From: Nilaparvata lugens
Taxonomy: Eukaryota; Arthropoda; Insecta; Hemiptera; Delphacidae
NCBI RefSeq assembly: GCF_014356525.2
Contig: NC_052518.1
Span: forward strand, 27,601,319 to 27,665,318
Direction of reading: 5' to 3'
DNA length: 64,000 nucleotides
Positions 1 through 11,984 of the stretch are shown piece by piece. A model generated the notes under the pieces. It searched no databases. It was not told the origin of the DNA and worked only from the letters and a program-made list of their open reading frames with translations. The stretch's first letter is position 1. Each line of letters begins with the position of its first letter. A program made the position numbers and the translations under genes.

Positions 1-214
1 AAAAGGTAAAAATATGTTGACTGAGCTAGAAATTGGAACTTTTCTTATATTGGTACGTAAATACTGGTTCTTTAGATTCAAATATTTCAAACTACAAGTT
101 TCAAATGCTCTGAAGTGGACTGTATAAAACGAATCAAATCTTTGTGCTGAATAATATATCCATTCAGAAAAACCACATACATAGAACACATAGAAAATCA
201 GAAAAGGTACTCAC

Positions 215-249
215 CAAATCCCAAATCCAACATGTCGCGAATCGAATTG
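215..249 (-). CDS. Itpr: IP3R candidate 35-nt micro-exon 20
   Basis: A 35-nt segment with acceptor CAAG at its right edge and a GTGAGT donor at 214-209 keeps the phase from exon 19 and reads S-NSIRDMLDLGF-G. The family has a short variable linker here before the conserved GGRTFLRVLLHL block, which is not in the window. It could be an optional exon or a false call. Confidence 0.5.
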
Positions 250-2006
250 CTTGCCTACTTATATTTGAGGTAAAAGGTGGACAGTTGGATAGGATAGATG
301 AGAGGAAGAGATAGGTGAAATTATGCAAACCGATCTATCCGAAATGCGATTGTTAAAGTTGGTTCCTTGCTGTTTTCCCGTTCTAAGATGAAGTTTACTG
401 TCTGGATATATATAACACTATGACTTGACTATTGATAAAAAAAAAACTAAAAATTGAGTTCTGGCATTCACTTTACACTAATACGAAAACGTGAGTAACT
501 TTTCACGTAAAACGAAAATGCAATTTATGTACACGAATTAATGTATAGGCCGAATTTCCTATAATATTAAACGACACGAATATTTAGGCAGATTCAGGAC
601 GAATTTCCTGAATCTTAAAGCCTCGAGAGTGAGTAGATAGCTGTACGAAAGCTAAATTCACACTGACTCGCAAACTTTCCAGTGCCTGGAACGATACATT
701 GATGAGTAATGGATATTATAAAATTATAGAACCTCTCCTGCCATCTGGCAGTCAATGAGCGAATGAATACAATTTCAAATGGCCTCAACATATATATTCA
801 TCTATCTTTCTATTATTGTCAACTTATTATTGCTAACTTGATTGGTTTTGTTAAGCAAATATTCAGCAAAAGGAAGAATCCTTTCAAGGTTTAAGAAAAT
901 TGAATAAAATAAGAGTTTCTTAAATAGATTACACGAAGCAGCTTTTGATAAAAACAGTTTTAAGGAACCAGACACAAATCAAACAGTTAAATGAAGTGCA
1001 TCCATGCAGTAGGTAGTTTCATTTATTTTCAATTGAAGGAAACGCAACCTTAAATTTATCTTCAAAACCCTTGAATTTAGTTGAATATTGTGAGAACTTT
1101 AATATAACTCACCTGTTCCCGAAAATTCCTTCTGCCTGTGTACCAATAGTTTCAAGATCAATCGGCTTTTGAAGTGCTTCATTAGTTACCGAAGTCCGAT
1201 TCTCATTGCCATCAAATTCTTGTTTGAATATAGACAGTAAGCAGCTGATTCGATAATCCAATCTCACATCCAGAATGAACTATATACACAATTAATCATG
1301 TTTGTAAAATTGTAGAATCATACAAAAAATACGAGTCAAGTCCACAAATTTCAGTTTACAATATGTTGGCTACAGTACACAAAATGACAGGAATTTCCCT
1401 ACAAGACGATAAATCTTAAAAACAAAACAGCTGAAGTATAAAACTTTTGTAACGCGAGTTTATGGGAAACTATCAAAGACTTCTAAGTAAAAATTATTTG
1501 AACAATTACAAAAGAGTAAATATTTATACTCTTCGTTACAAGTACGTCTACTAAATTTAACCGAAGTTAAATAGCGTCATCTAACATACGAATATGTGAT
1601 CATTTTTAAGGACAAAGTAGCCTACTCAAATGTATTTGTTATTTATTTTTAATAACAGTTTATTTTCATAAGTACTAAATTAACCTGTTATATCCTCAAG
1701 AAGTACTAATGAGTGTAACGAGAATGCATTGACATAGAGTTCTGAAGTTTCAGGTCTCCAGCTAGTCGGGAGGTGGTTATAAAAAGATGGCGTTATAAAA
1801 TTTGTACGCTTCAGACAAGAACGAAATAAGTTAGATTAGAAACGTTAGAAAATTGCTAAAAATATTAATGGTATTAGTGACGGTTCAGTTTAAATAAGTG
1901 ATTACAGTAGTTCTGGGCGAATGCCTGTTAGTTGATGATCTTCGCATCAATACATAATTGTATAATGGATAAACATACATGTATATGTAAATAAATAAAT
2001 ATTCAC
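250..2006. other. IP3R introns 18 and 19, no recognised element
   Basis: AT-rich DNA around exon 19. I see no ORF with family resemblance, no long repeat and no structural RNA. Confidence 0.6.
1113..1279 (-). CDS. Itpr: IP3R exon 19
   Basis: Residues 974-1028 ([20 protein letters not shown] ... AEGIFGN). GTGAGT donor; last codon split AG|C. Confidence 0.92.
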
Positions 2007-2188
2007 CTGTAGAATTTCTATTATCTTCAGTTTGGTATCCATCACAAGTGGATACTCCTTTTTCAGTTGAGTTGTCTTCTTCTGCACAGTTGGTGAAATG
2101 GAATTTCTTCCGATTCCGGTAGCTCCAAGCGTCAGGCCAGTTACAACTGCACCCATATCACCGATTGAACGCAAAACCCCACCTTCAG
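2007..2188 (-). CDS. Itpr: IP3R exon 18
   Basis: Residues 913-973 (EGGVLRSIGDMGAVVTGLTL, ... EYPLVMDTKLKIIEILQ). Phase 0 at the end. Confidence 0.94.
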
Positions 2189-2765
2189 CTGTAATTCACG
2201 AAAATGATTAATTAGCGGATAAAAATTATATTATTTAAATAATGAAAACCGCAATAATCTGAACAGAGAGAAACGATTGAATAAAAGCACAATATGGTGT
2301 CCTTTCTACAGGTTCAACTGATGATTATGCATTGAGCATTGAAACCTAGGTTTGGCATCATTAATTAATACTGAATATAAAGCAAAAATGCGATTAATTC
2401 ATATAGAACAATTCTAAAACATCTCTCACAAAAGAGCTAAATTTAAGAGAAACAATTCAAGGTACAGAAAAATTACTTGTAATATACGGTATAAGTAGGA
2501 TATCAATTATCGTTATATTGCGTTACAATACCACGATAGTGATGCTATTAGAGGAAGACATAAATGTATCCTAGTGTAGAGAATCCAAGAGGATCAATAG
2601 TTTTTACTACTATTTTACCTGGATGATGAACATCTTGACACCTCATCCACTTTGAATACATATATTATAATTTAGCAATTTATTTAATAATTTGGATAAA
2701 ACCTACAATAGAATTTATGTGACTACAGCGAGAATTAGACATCAATGACAGATTATTATGGATTT

Positions 2766-2911
2766 TAGCCCAGTCAATAAAGACATTGATGCGCAACAAA
2801 TTAGGGGAAAGCTCCAGGCTATGTACTATGTATACTAGCATCCTGCAAAAAATCAGCTTTCCCCCTATTTGTTGCGCAACCCCAGTTTTTTTGTCTTCAT
2901 TGACTGGGCTA
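2766..2911. repeat. Short fold-back element (MITE-like), 146 bp
   Basis: The ends TAGCCCAGTCAAT and ATTGACTGGGCTA are inverted. The complementarity continues inward with imperfect arms (GATGCGCAACAAAT / ATTTGTTGCGCAAC; GGGGAAAGCT / AGCTTTCCCC). No coding capacity; target duplication unclear. Confidence 0.75.
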
Positions 2912-3089
2912 TTTATTCAACCTATTAATAAAAAAAGTTGCCCGTATCAAATTATCAAAATTGATCAGTAAATTATCAAATAATCAGTATTATTTGATTA
3001 GTGATTTTCTGATGTTGAGACACATAACTAACTTGATAAAAAATACTAGGACTTTATCGAGATGAGAAAGTACTCAGTATATTTTACAT

Positions 3090-3219
3090 CACGCAGGGAC
3101 AGTCGTAGCTTCCACTAGCTGCGGAATTGGAAATGTCATGTACATTTGAGTTTCAGACATTTCCGATTCCGCATTCCCACCTCAGCTATTGGAAGCTATT
3201 ATTGTCCCTGTGTGCAGTG
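3090..3219. repeat. Short fold-back element, about 130 bp
   Basis: Near-palindrome: CACGCAGGGACA at the left pairs with TGTCCCTGTGTG at the right, and TAGCTTCCA pairs with TGGAAGCTA. The centre is GGAAATGTC...GACATTTCC. MITE-like; no ORF. Confidence 0.7.
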
Positions 3220-3280
3220 TGCTTAACCTTAAGTCACCAATAAGGTAGATAGAAATTAGTTTGAGTAAGAAGATTGAGGC

Positions 3281-3414
3281 ACGGTGCACAAAAGCCGATT
3301 AAAATTTGATCGTGATTAATTTCACAAGAACCAACCAGAGAAGGCGTTTTTGAATAGACTCTGATTGGTTCTTGGAAATGATGAGATTAAAATTTAATTT
3401 TGGGCAACCGGCAC
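3281..3414. repeat. Short fold-back element, about 134 bp
   Basis: Imperfect inverted arms surround AAGAACCAACCAGAG and CTCTGATTGGTTCTT; outer ends resemble each other in inverse orientation. MITE-like. Confidence 0.55.
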
Positions 3415-5113
3415 TAAGAGAGGAAAAGATCGATAGAGTATGCGAAGATAAATTCGTCTAATACTACAGGACCTAGGGCGAATCAGTCAAATTAAGAGTG
3501 AATAAATGTTACTATGTATACCATTAACTGGTGAGTAACTGATTTCAAAAAATATTTGAGTTACTCCGATAAATGTTACTTCAAATTGTGACCAATAAAA
3601 TCACATGAATGTAATATTCATGCTAATAATTGATATTTGAAAAAATGACAAATATTTTACAATAAGCAACATTTGATGGAAATCCCTATCGAATTTCACT
3701 ACAGTGAAATTCCGTCACAATGAGTTAAATCGTCAATAAAGGCAAGAATTAACTAAATTGTCTCACATCAAAAATCTTTAATCCATCATAACTTCGTTTG
3801 TGAGACGATATTGTTGCATTAGGGCTCATTCTGGATTCTTGTGTAACTAACCTTTATTCAATAAAATGAATAAGTAACTAATGAGAACATAAAATTCATG
3901 GTTTGGTGTAATGTGGAGAGTGTATCCGAAATAGGATTAACTCTTTTTTATGTTGATATACTTTTCAACCATCTTTCAGTTTACTATTTGATAAAAGACA
4001 TATTTCAATATCATAAAATGATTAGCTGTATCTCAAGAGGAGTAGTAGGCTATTTTTTTAGATATTGATGATTAACTAGCATTTCAATTATATTTGTTAC
4101 TCTTGGAAAAGTAATGATGAAAAAGTGTTGGATGAACATGTTTGCTAGAACTTTACAAAAAAAAATATACTGATCAATCAACAATCAATTTCAATAGCAA
4201 GAGAAAGATCATTCACATATGAAAACATAACATAAATTCTGCTGAAACTGAAAATGGAACAAAAATGTATAATAATTATTTCTGACTCGCTCGTAAAGTT
4301 TTCTAGTGGGAGTAATCAATAATTAACATCATGCACTTCATGGCAATATCTAACACTAGTAGTAATGATAAAGTGTGCAAATATTGGTTGAGTGCTAAAA
4401 GAAAAGTATATAATTATAAAAAACATTACAAGAAACTAAATAAAATACATCGTAAATTCGTTCCAGAAAACTACAAAAGTTACTTACTCTTTTCTGTCAA
4501 GCCTGGAATCAAGACAAATTATTGAGTATAGAGCAAGAAGCAAACATGTATCAAGTATTTTGGCTTTTCAAACAGTATGGAATACAAATGAAAAAATACG
4601 TGTGATTAAACAACTTCTAACTTTGTTGAAGGCGAAGGTAAAGTGTTGGACAGCACAATGCATACGGCGTGAATGTCACAGAATCTGTCAGAGGAAATGA
4701 AAATGAAGGTGAAATTTCCTATTTCGAATAAATGAGTTTGCACCGCAGGAAAAAAGCATGATTGGAGTGATTTTATTTTCTGTACTAAGATAAATTTAAT
4801 AATCATTACTATACACAGTACGAAACATTATGTGACAAGTAAGTCATACAACTTATATACGGCGAGGTGGAACTACCCTTGGGTCTCCCCACCATTGGAA
4901 GCCATACGCTAATAATAATTATAATAAAATCAATTAACAATAAAAATTGAATCTGTGATAGTGATTTCCAACAGCTATTTTTGACTAAATGTTTTTAACC
5001 ATCTAAAGAACAAATGCATCTTATCTGTGCTTTGATCCCTTGCTCATTGTATTGAAGCAGTGTGATAAACTTAAAATGGTAAAACACTTATTGACATGGG
5101 CTGCATTTAAATT

Positions 5114-6030
5114 AATAAAACAAAATAAATCTTATAGCACCCTTTATTCTTAAAAAACTTTAAAATAGTTGAACAACTAGTTTCGGTTTACACCATCTTC
5201 AAATTATAAAACATTTTGAAGTAACAAATGTATATGATACCAAATTTATTGATAAGATGATATATAAGCAAAAATATAAACAAATTGATAGAAATTCAGA
5301 AAATAGGGAATATATTTGTGTTCCATACAACACTATTCTCAAATAAGGCAATTAGGAAGACGTTCGCAAAAAATTTTTATTTGGGATACAAAACAACAAA
5401 TAATGCTTTTGATTTAATAAAGAAGATTTCTAATAAAAAAATACAACAGGAACAATTTAAAAAATCAGGCGTTTATAAACTGGAATGTAGTAATTGTGAA
5501 AAATTTTACATTGGTCAGACACGTAGATGTTTTCAAAAAAGGTTCAATGAACATATTCAGGCTTTAAATTCAAAAAAATACTACTAAAAAATCAGCGTTT
5601 GCTGAGCATTTAATTGAGAATAATCATAATTATATCAATATAAATTCTAATAAGAAAATATTAAGCATTGGTAGTGAAAGTAATAAATTGAATGTAAAAG
5701 AAGAATTTTATATCTATAAAACTGCAAAATTGAATAGGAATAATTTAATAAATATAATCCAATTTGACTTAAATAATCCTATTTTTGATAAAATTAAAAG
5801 TGAATAAATAAAATTTTAGATTTTAAAATATGAATTTAAATTTAATAACGTTTACCAGAAATAATTAGTCATATGAATTTAAACACATGTTCGTTTTATA
5901 TCAATTAGTAAACAGTTATTGAATTTTATTTTATTTTAGAACCTGAAGATGGTGTAAACCGAAACTAGTTGTTCAACTATTTTTAAGTTTTTTAAGAATA
6001 AAGGGTGCTATAAGATTTATTTTGTTTTAT
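5114..6030 (+). mobile_element. Penelope-like element remnant with inverted flanks
   Basis: Two arms of about 87 bp (5114-5201 and 5944-6030) are inverted copies of one another, running from the AAACAAAATAAATC end to the ACCATCTTCA end. They enclose a GIY-YIG reading frame but no reverse transcriptase. This fits an internally deleted Penelope-like retroelement, a class whose terminal repeats are often inverted and whose endonuclease is GIY-YIG. Confidence 0.75.
5285..5806 (+). pseudogene. Penelope GIY-YIG endonuclease, frameshifted
   Basis: The first frame (to 5587) has the GIY-YIG signature: GVYKLECSNCEKFYIGQTRR with Y and YIG, then FQKRFNEHI. It stops in an A-rich run near 5580. The reading continues in another frame (SAFAEHLIENNHNY ... 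NVKEEFYIYKT) to a stop near 5806, so one indel splits the domain. The upstream RT palm is missing. Role in the parent element: nicking target DNA. Confidence 0.78.
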
Positions 6031-6348
6031 CAACTTAAAATGGTTTATGCTTAATGTACAGTTTTGAGGGGGAAAGTCTGTACAAGTCAAACAATAATTT
6101 TTTCCTGTAGAGCTTTTCTGGATTTTGGATCATAACAGTTGAAATTATCTAATATTTTATTGATCAAGATAGTTCATATCAATAAATTCTACTTTCCATT
6201 ATTTATCATTCCATCAGTTATATTAATTACTATCATTTTAGAATACTACCAATGCTGACTTTGAACGATAGAGATTTCAACAGTTCAGATCATACTTCTT
6301 TAAATCAGTTGATGGAATTTCCTAGAGGTGATAATGACAAGCACTCAC

Positions 6349-6496
6349 AATGTATTTCTCCGGTTGGAATTTTTCCTTTGATAAAATCATTCTCAGACAC
6401 GCAATCAAGTATGCTGAGTAGTGTTTTTGTGAGACGCAGCAGATCGCTGAAGCTGTAGAACCCAAAGTAAATCAAATCTCTTGCAAGTTTCACCAC
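6349..6496 (-). CDS. Itpr: IP3R exon 17
   Basis: Residues 864-912 ([32 protein letters not shown]). GTGAGT donor; last codon split T|CT. Confidence 0.95.
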
Positions 6497-6939
6497 CTAA
6501 AAAATTTCAATAAATCAAACATTGAGATGTAGATCACAATTAAAATTTTCTTTTCAAATAATGATCATAAGAATTTTCAGCCAATCTAAAAATTCTAGAC
6601 GAATCTAGCCATCACTACAACATGAAAAACTGTTATGATCGTTCAAAGAACAAATATCTAAGTTTCCGATGACAAAAGAAATCTAAAATATATCTTAATT
6701 TGTATATTTTTTTAGAAATTATGTGAAATGAACTTAGTTTATTGATAGTTCTACTTCCCATTCACCTACGATTTTGGAATGAGACCAATAATGTCACAAA
6801 CCCGAATCAATGTTCAAGAATGAAGAATACTCGACGTTTTAAACTGCAATTACAGCCAGAATTGTTTGATGGGGCCTAAAAAATTGCCTACAATAATAAT
6901 CCGACATGTTTTTGAACAATACGAACATTACTAATGGGT

Positions 6940-7345
6940 GTTTCACAACCCAAAGTTCAAGACGATAGGCGAATTTTAGACACCAAAACTTTAATATTGG
7001 CAAGAGTCTTTCATTAGTGATGTTTCAGCTGTCGTTTTGTTACCTTCTGTCAGAAATAGTTTTGCCAAGGATGAACGCGTGTTTGTTTGTAAATTTTACA
7101 AATCTGGGAAGATAAATTATGAATAAGAGTTTCCCTAAATTGCAGTTCCTGATAAGTCGACCATAATGCGGTTGATTAATAAATTTCTTACAACTGGTAG
7201 TACGCAAGATGATAAGAAGCTCACTCGCCTGTCAATAGAGTTAATCGTGAAAGTTAAGAGCAATCGTTTGTTGCAGTCACCTAATAAGACTCACTGAGAA
7301 GGTTTTCATCACAAGCTGAGGTGACATCAACTACTTCAGTCATAA
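6940..7345 (+). pseudogene. Decayed mariner/IS630-type transposase N-terminus
   Basis: Conceptual translation with several stops reads RVFVCKFYKSG, then DKSTIMRLINKFLTTGST and VKSNRLLQSPNKT. This is the helix-turn-helix order typical of the DNA-binding part of insect mariner-like transposases. No catalytic DDE part follows. It lies in IP3R intron 16 (6497-7534). Confidence 0.5.
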
Positions 7346-7534
7346 AAAATCATGTATTTACATACTAACATAATTTTTTGCAATATGTAACTATACTGCA
7401 ATATAGTTCATATTAATTTATAGTGCAATAAATTTTGTCATTTTACATTCAACTGTGGGTTGCGTCGGTCGAGATTCGTGAAGAATCCTATAGAATAGTA
7501 ATAGAGGAGATAAGGAAATAAATAGTGGGCTTAC

Positions 7535-7685
7535 TTCGAATGTCAGTTTGTTTTGGTACTGGTCCGCGAAAGTCCACATTTTGGCCACAACATTGCACAG
7601 GTAGTCTTCGACAAAAAGTATAGTTGAGTTGAATCTAGCATGTACTGCTTTCTTATTTTGATCAGGCTGATGATTTCTGTCATAG
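7535..7685 (-). CDS. Itpr: IP3R exon 16
   Basis: Residues 813-863 ([42 protein letters not shown]). Phase 0 at the end. Confidence 0.95.
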
Positions 7686-7817
7686 CTGTAATCATGTTCA
7701 AACATTTTCACATACATGATTAAAGGAAAGAACAACAACTGAGTTGCTAAAAACAAATATAATATAATTTGCCCATTACTAATATTATACTTATGTATGT
7801 ACTATTAGTATAGACTT

Positions 7818-7882
7818 ATTGTTGAATAAATTTTAGTATTATTGAATATAATAATACAAAAATTTATTCAACAATAATACGA
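7818..7882. repeat. Short AT-rich inverted repeat
   Basis: TTATTGTTGAATAAATTTT pairs with an AAATTTATTCAACAATAA segment about 40 bp away. It lies in intron 15 (7686-8831), which otherwise holds only the Helentron-like copy noted separately. Confidence 0.55.
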
Positions 7883-8599
7883 TACTAAAAGATATAAGCA
7901 TAATATTAGTGAGAAATTATACCTACATAGATGTTAAACATGTACGTAATTTTGTGTAAAAATAAATCAAACACTAGATTTGTATGCTAACTATGAAAAC
8001 CTTGTCAATTGTAAGGAGTGAGAACGAAGTCTCAAACCTAAGGAGCTTATTTCGACTTTATTCAATTAACATTTTTCAAAATTTGGGTAGAAAAGGTTTA
8101 GACAAATTATCTACTTATTATTGCACGTATGCTCAGCACAAACAAGGGTTACACGATTTTCTATTTATATTTTTATATTGTCTTTTCAACCGTATTTTAT
8201 GATATGTCAGTAGCAGGCACAAATTAATTCAATTCAACTTTCCTTAATGACATTTAAATAAACCTAGCAAATAACTCATGCTTTGCACTGGGGAAAATTT
8301 TATGCTATAAAATGCAATCTCCTTATGTCCAGGAAACAAACAAAAATTATACAACTATTTTGTCAAAATTACGTGTATAATCTACATTAAAGTTGAAAAT
8401 TCTCAGCAAAAAAAATGAGTTTGATTGGTCTCTAAATCAAACCTTTGATTCATGAGCCGCGCCTGCGACTAATTATCCTATGGCATCCATCACTTGGAGA
8501 AAGCTCTGTTTGGTTGGGCTTTTATTGTTGCGTAAACTTTGAATCACAAATTTGATAAAGTTGTTTTAATTATTAAAATAAAATTAATTGATTAATAGC

Positions 8600-8735
8600 A
8601 ATGAGAATAAGCCTATATCCATCCTCGGTAAATTTATGTAAAATTGCAAGTTAATCAGTTCATTATTTCATAAGTGATAATGTGTCAATCGTGTATTTCC
8701 TATCCCATACATGTACTGTATAATACAAATCGTTT
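8600..8735 (-). repeat. Old Helentron-like copy (minus strand)
   Basis: Read on the minus strand, this segment shares GGGATAGGAAAT, CATTATCAC, AACTGATTAA and AATTTACC in the same order and spacing as the copy at 52116-52356. It is diverged and lacks clear ends. Confidence 0.45.
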
Positions 8736-8830
8736 CTTTATTAATAGGATAATTTCGAAGAAATAATAATTCATGCTAAACAAAAAACAAATGCCGAAGG
8801 AAAAGCATGAGAATTGAGTAAACAAACTTA

Positions 8831-9022
<192 letters not shown>

Positions 9023-9372
9023 CTACTATTGATACAGAATCTGTTATATAGAATACGGAATCTGTTCGCCACAATCATATCTGTTGAATTTCCCCGCACT
9101 CAATGAAATATGGGATGATGACTGTAGTTCGAGCAAAACATTTATAGAAAACTTCTAAACCTGTCACTCTGTCGCAGCATGTTGGTGATCCATCATTCTT
9201 TTCCTACAGTTAATTTTTAAACACCATTTTTTGTAAACTTGTTGAAATTGGCTTGATGAATGAATGTTATATCTCTCTAAGTATAAATTACGACATTTAT
9301 CCAGTAATACGTTTAAAAAAATATGCATCATTGCAGCATTCGGATAGTTTTAATCATAATATTTGCACTTAC

Positions 9373-9548
9373 TTGAGAATGAGATCAATATCAAGATGTG
9401 GAGATAGATTGTTGAGTGCTAGATACTGTCTATTGAGGCACATATTCGAGAATAGATTCAGTTGATGTCTATAGTAATCGAGGAGAGCTTGCTCTTGTTG
9501 GCCTCCCAGTTTCGAGTCACCGGAAAGAACAACCAAACAACGAGACAT
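9373..9548 (-). CDS. Itpr: IP3R exon 14
   Basis: Residues 703-760 ([40 protein letters not shown]). GTAAGT donor, last codon split AA|A. Confidence 0.94.
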
Positions 9549-10059
9549 CTACAAACAAATAAATGATCAAGTTATTACGTAATAGATTCAAAAATAATAA
9601 AACAACATGGAACTACCATGACGCAGGTACGTTTTCAGTCTGGATACAAACAACTGAATATCATGTGTGTCCTTGAACATATTTATGAAAAAGTTATGTT
9701 ATTACGCTTAAAGAGTAGTATACATAGAGCTAACTTAGCACTAAGCATTATTTACTACATAGAATGCGAAAGGAGTCAGAGAATTCCTGAAGTGTTTTAA
9801 ACCCAGTTAGTGAGAATATGATGGCTTATTATGTATTAACAGCGTGAAACGCAAATTTATTGCATAAGCAAAACAGTTTTTGCGAAAGCAATAGAGAAGT
9901 TTTACGCTCGAGTTACATACATTTTTTTTTCTACAACATTTTTTCAATGCAGTATGGGACTAAAAACAATAAAATACACAATACAGGTTGTTTCCGAACT
10001 TTCTACAAATATTCTAAGGCATTGTTCTTGGGTAAGAAACATATCTGAATATCATTTTT

Positions 10060-10240
10060 CTATAACTGTGCGTAAAGAAAGAATACAGCTTATTTCTGAG
10101 GAGAATCTACTTTTTCGCTCGCTAACCATCCGCGCATGCGCAGTAGATTTACTTTACGCTCCCAAATCATTCGCGCATGCGCAGAAGAGTTTCTTTACGC
10201 TCCCTAATCAGCTGATTGTAAGCAGTTCGCCAAAAAGTCA
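10060..10240 (+). repeat. Dispersed repeat with GCGCATGCGC cores, copy 1
   Basis: It matches 63722-63930 over most of its length, with shared blocks GCGTAAAGAAAGAAT, TTTTTCGCTCGCTAACCAT, CGCATGCGCAGTAGATTT and CTAATCAGCTGAT. Two internal units each hold a GCGCATGCGCAG palindrome followed by a CTTTACGCTC motif. Noncoding. Confidence 0.7.
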
Positions 10241-10335
10241 GATCTTAACCTAAAAAGTCGGTAATTGTAACTCCGCCGATATAAGTAATTTAACAGGTTT
10301 GGGCAGTTGTAGAAAAAATTTTGTATGTAATTCGC

Positions 10336-10431
10336 GCGTAATGATTCTTTATCGCTCTTGCAAAATTATCACGCTCCGCTTCGCGTCGCGTGATAACTGT
10401 TTTGCGCGAGCGATAAAGTCGCACATTACGC
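10336..10431. repeat. Strong hairpin within repeat DNA
   Basis: GCGTAATG...TTTATCGCTC on the left pairs with GAGCGATAAA...CATTACGC on the right, and TTATCACGC pairs with GCGTGATAA close to the centre. No ORF. Confidence 0.65.
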
Positions 10432-10500
10432 TCTTAATACATAGACTCTATTTCAAACTGTCCGGAAGTCCTAAGTTACTCACACAGCAGCCATTTTGTT

Positions 10501-10732
10501 CACTATTTTATTCCAAACTTTGAAAAATCATTTATAACAACTAGACAGAGCTAGAAGAAAATGATGACGATTCAAATGCATAAAACAAAATGGCGGCCAC
10601 TTAAAATGTTATTTCTCACTATTTTATTCCAAACTTTGAAAAATCATTTATAACAACTAGACAGAGCTAGAAGAAAATGATGACGATTCAAATGCATAAA
10701 ACAAAATGGCGGCCGCTTAAAATGTTATTTCT
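10501..10732. repeat. Tandem duplication, 2 x 116 bp
   Basis: Two almost identical 116-bp units (10501-10616, 10617-10732) begin CACTATTTTATTCCAAAC. They differ at very few positions, for instance GGCCAC versus GGCCGC, which implies a recent duplication in IP3R intron 13. Confidence 0.9.
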
Positions 10733-10977
10733 TAAATAACCAAAAACCGTCGATTTAAAAAAAAAGTATTACAAGTAAATCTGATTACAAATCAATTGAC
10801 ACATAATTTTTAAAAATTGAACGAATATTATGTGAGATATGGCAGCTTTAGTGAGGTTTGTTGCAGTGCAGTTGCAGAAAGATTTCCAATTCCATTACTA
10901 TAATAATAAAGAATTTTATATTATTGACAAGATCAAAAACATGTGGTAGGAATAAAAGTAACTGAAGTAAATGTTAC

Positions 10978-11074
10978 CTTCCTGTTATTCCAAAGAAGAA
11001 ATACTTCTTCGACAGTTTGATCAGTGTCTTCAATATCAGATCCCTCGACTCCAACCACATTCGATTTCATCATT
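10978..11074 (-). CDS. Itpr: IP3R exon 13
   Basis: Residues 670-702 (MMKSNVVGVEGSD..., then EEVFLFWNNRK). It is less conserved; placed by phase, splice sites and the FLFW motif. Confidence 0.88.
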
Positions 11075-11682
11075 CTGCAAATCAATTGAAATACATAGTA
11101 CAATCATCAACTGCTAAAATTCCAAATTCAATACAATCTAGAATTTTCAAGTTAAAATTTGAAATTCTACAGCATATGATGAGCATGATTAAAGGGTGTG
11201 TGTAGGCTATTCCTGATTGTAAAATTTATTGTTTAATTGAATTTTTCATTAAATGCAAGGGTAGGCCCACACGGAGAGTGAACTCAGATGTATGCAGCAG
11301 ATTGCGGCGCTAAAATTGACAAAATGGAATATAAGGGACCAGACGCGCTGCAAATAGCCGCACATTTTATTTACAGTAAATAAACTTAATCAAACTTTTT
11401 CGTGGACTTGAAGTTGATTATTGTATAACTTGAAAACGTTCCAACAAACTAAATAATTGAACACGTGATCTTTCATGTTAAGCTATTATATTCTGCAAAT
11501 ATAACTTATATAATAAAATGTAATTCTACAGGGCATTATAAACTGAATTCATAAGAATATATTAATATATTCTTCTATGAATAGTATTAACAAATGTTAA
11601 ATACTGTTGGAAAAATGACTACATCATAGTTATTGAAAAAATTGACGAATTTCTAACATCTTACTAACCAAGTTTGACTTAC

Positions 11683-11984
11683 CTTGTTTCAATAAGAATG
11701 TCAGAGTTTTTGGCACTTAGAACACTTTTACAAATCAGTTCCTGCGTTATGGCAATGGCTTTTTTATTTGATATGCACAAATCCGAGAGGTAGTCAAGAA
11801 ATCGAGATTCCCAATTGTGCATATTTTTCCTGACTAGGCCCACAAATGTTTCGATCTCAGCTGCAGTTATGTGTTTTTCGAGTAGTTTTCTATTATTGTG
11901 AAGAAGAGCTGTGATTGTATCTTCTGCAAGAATGTCCAAACCGATTTGCTTCTGCATAAAGCCAAAGTGTTTCGCTATATATTC
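11683..11984 (-). CDS. Itpr: IP3R exon 12 (RIH region)
   Basis: Residues 570-670 ([40 protein letters not shown] ... [16 protein letters not shown]), the strongly conserved start of the RIH domain. Ends AG|A with a GTAAGT donor. Confidence 0.96.

Larger units (their letters stand above)
2189..6348. other. IP3R intron 17
   Basis: Apart from the three fold-back elements and the Penelope remnant listed separately, the rest (3420-5110 and 6031-6348) is AT-rich with no recognisable gene or repeat. Confidence 0.6.

Noticed and set aside
4331..4806. Two small ORFs in IP3R intron 17
   Set aside because: No family pattern, no splice or promoter support; AT-rich chance ORFs.
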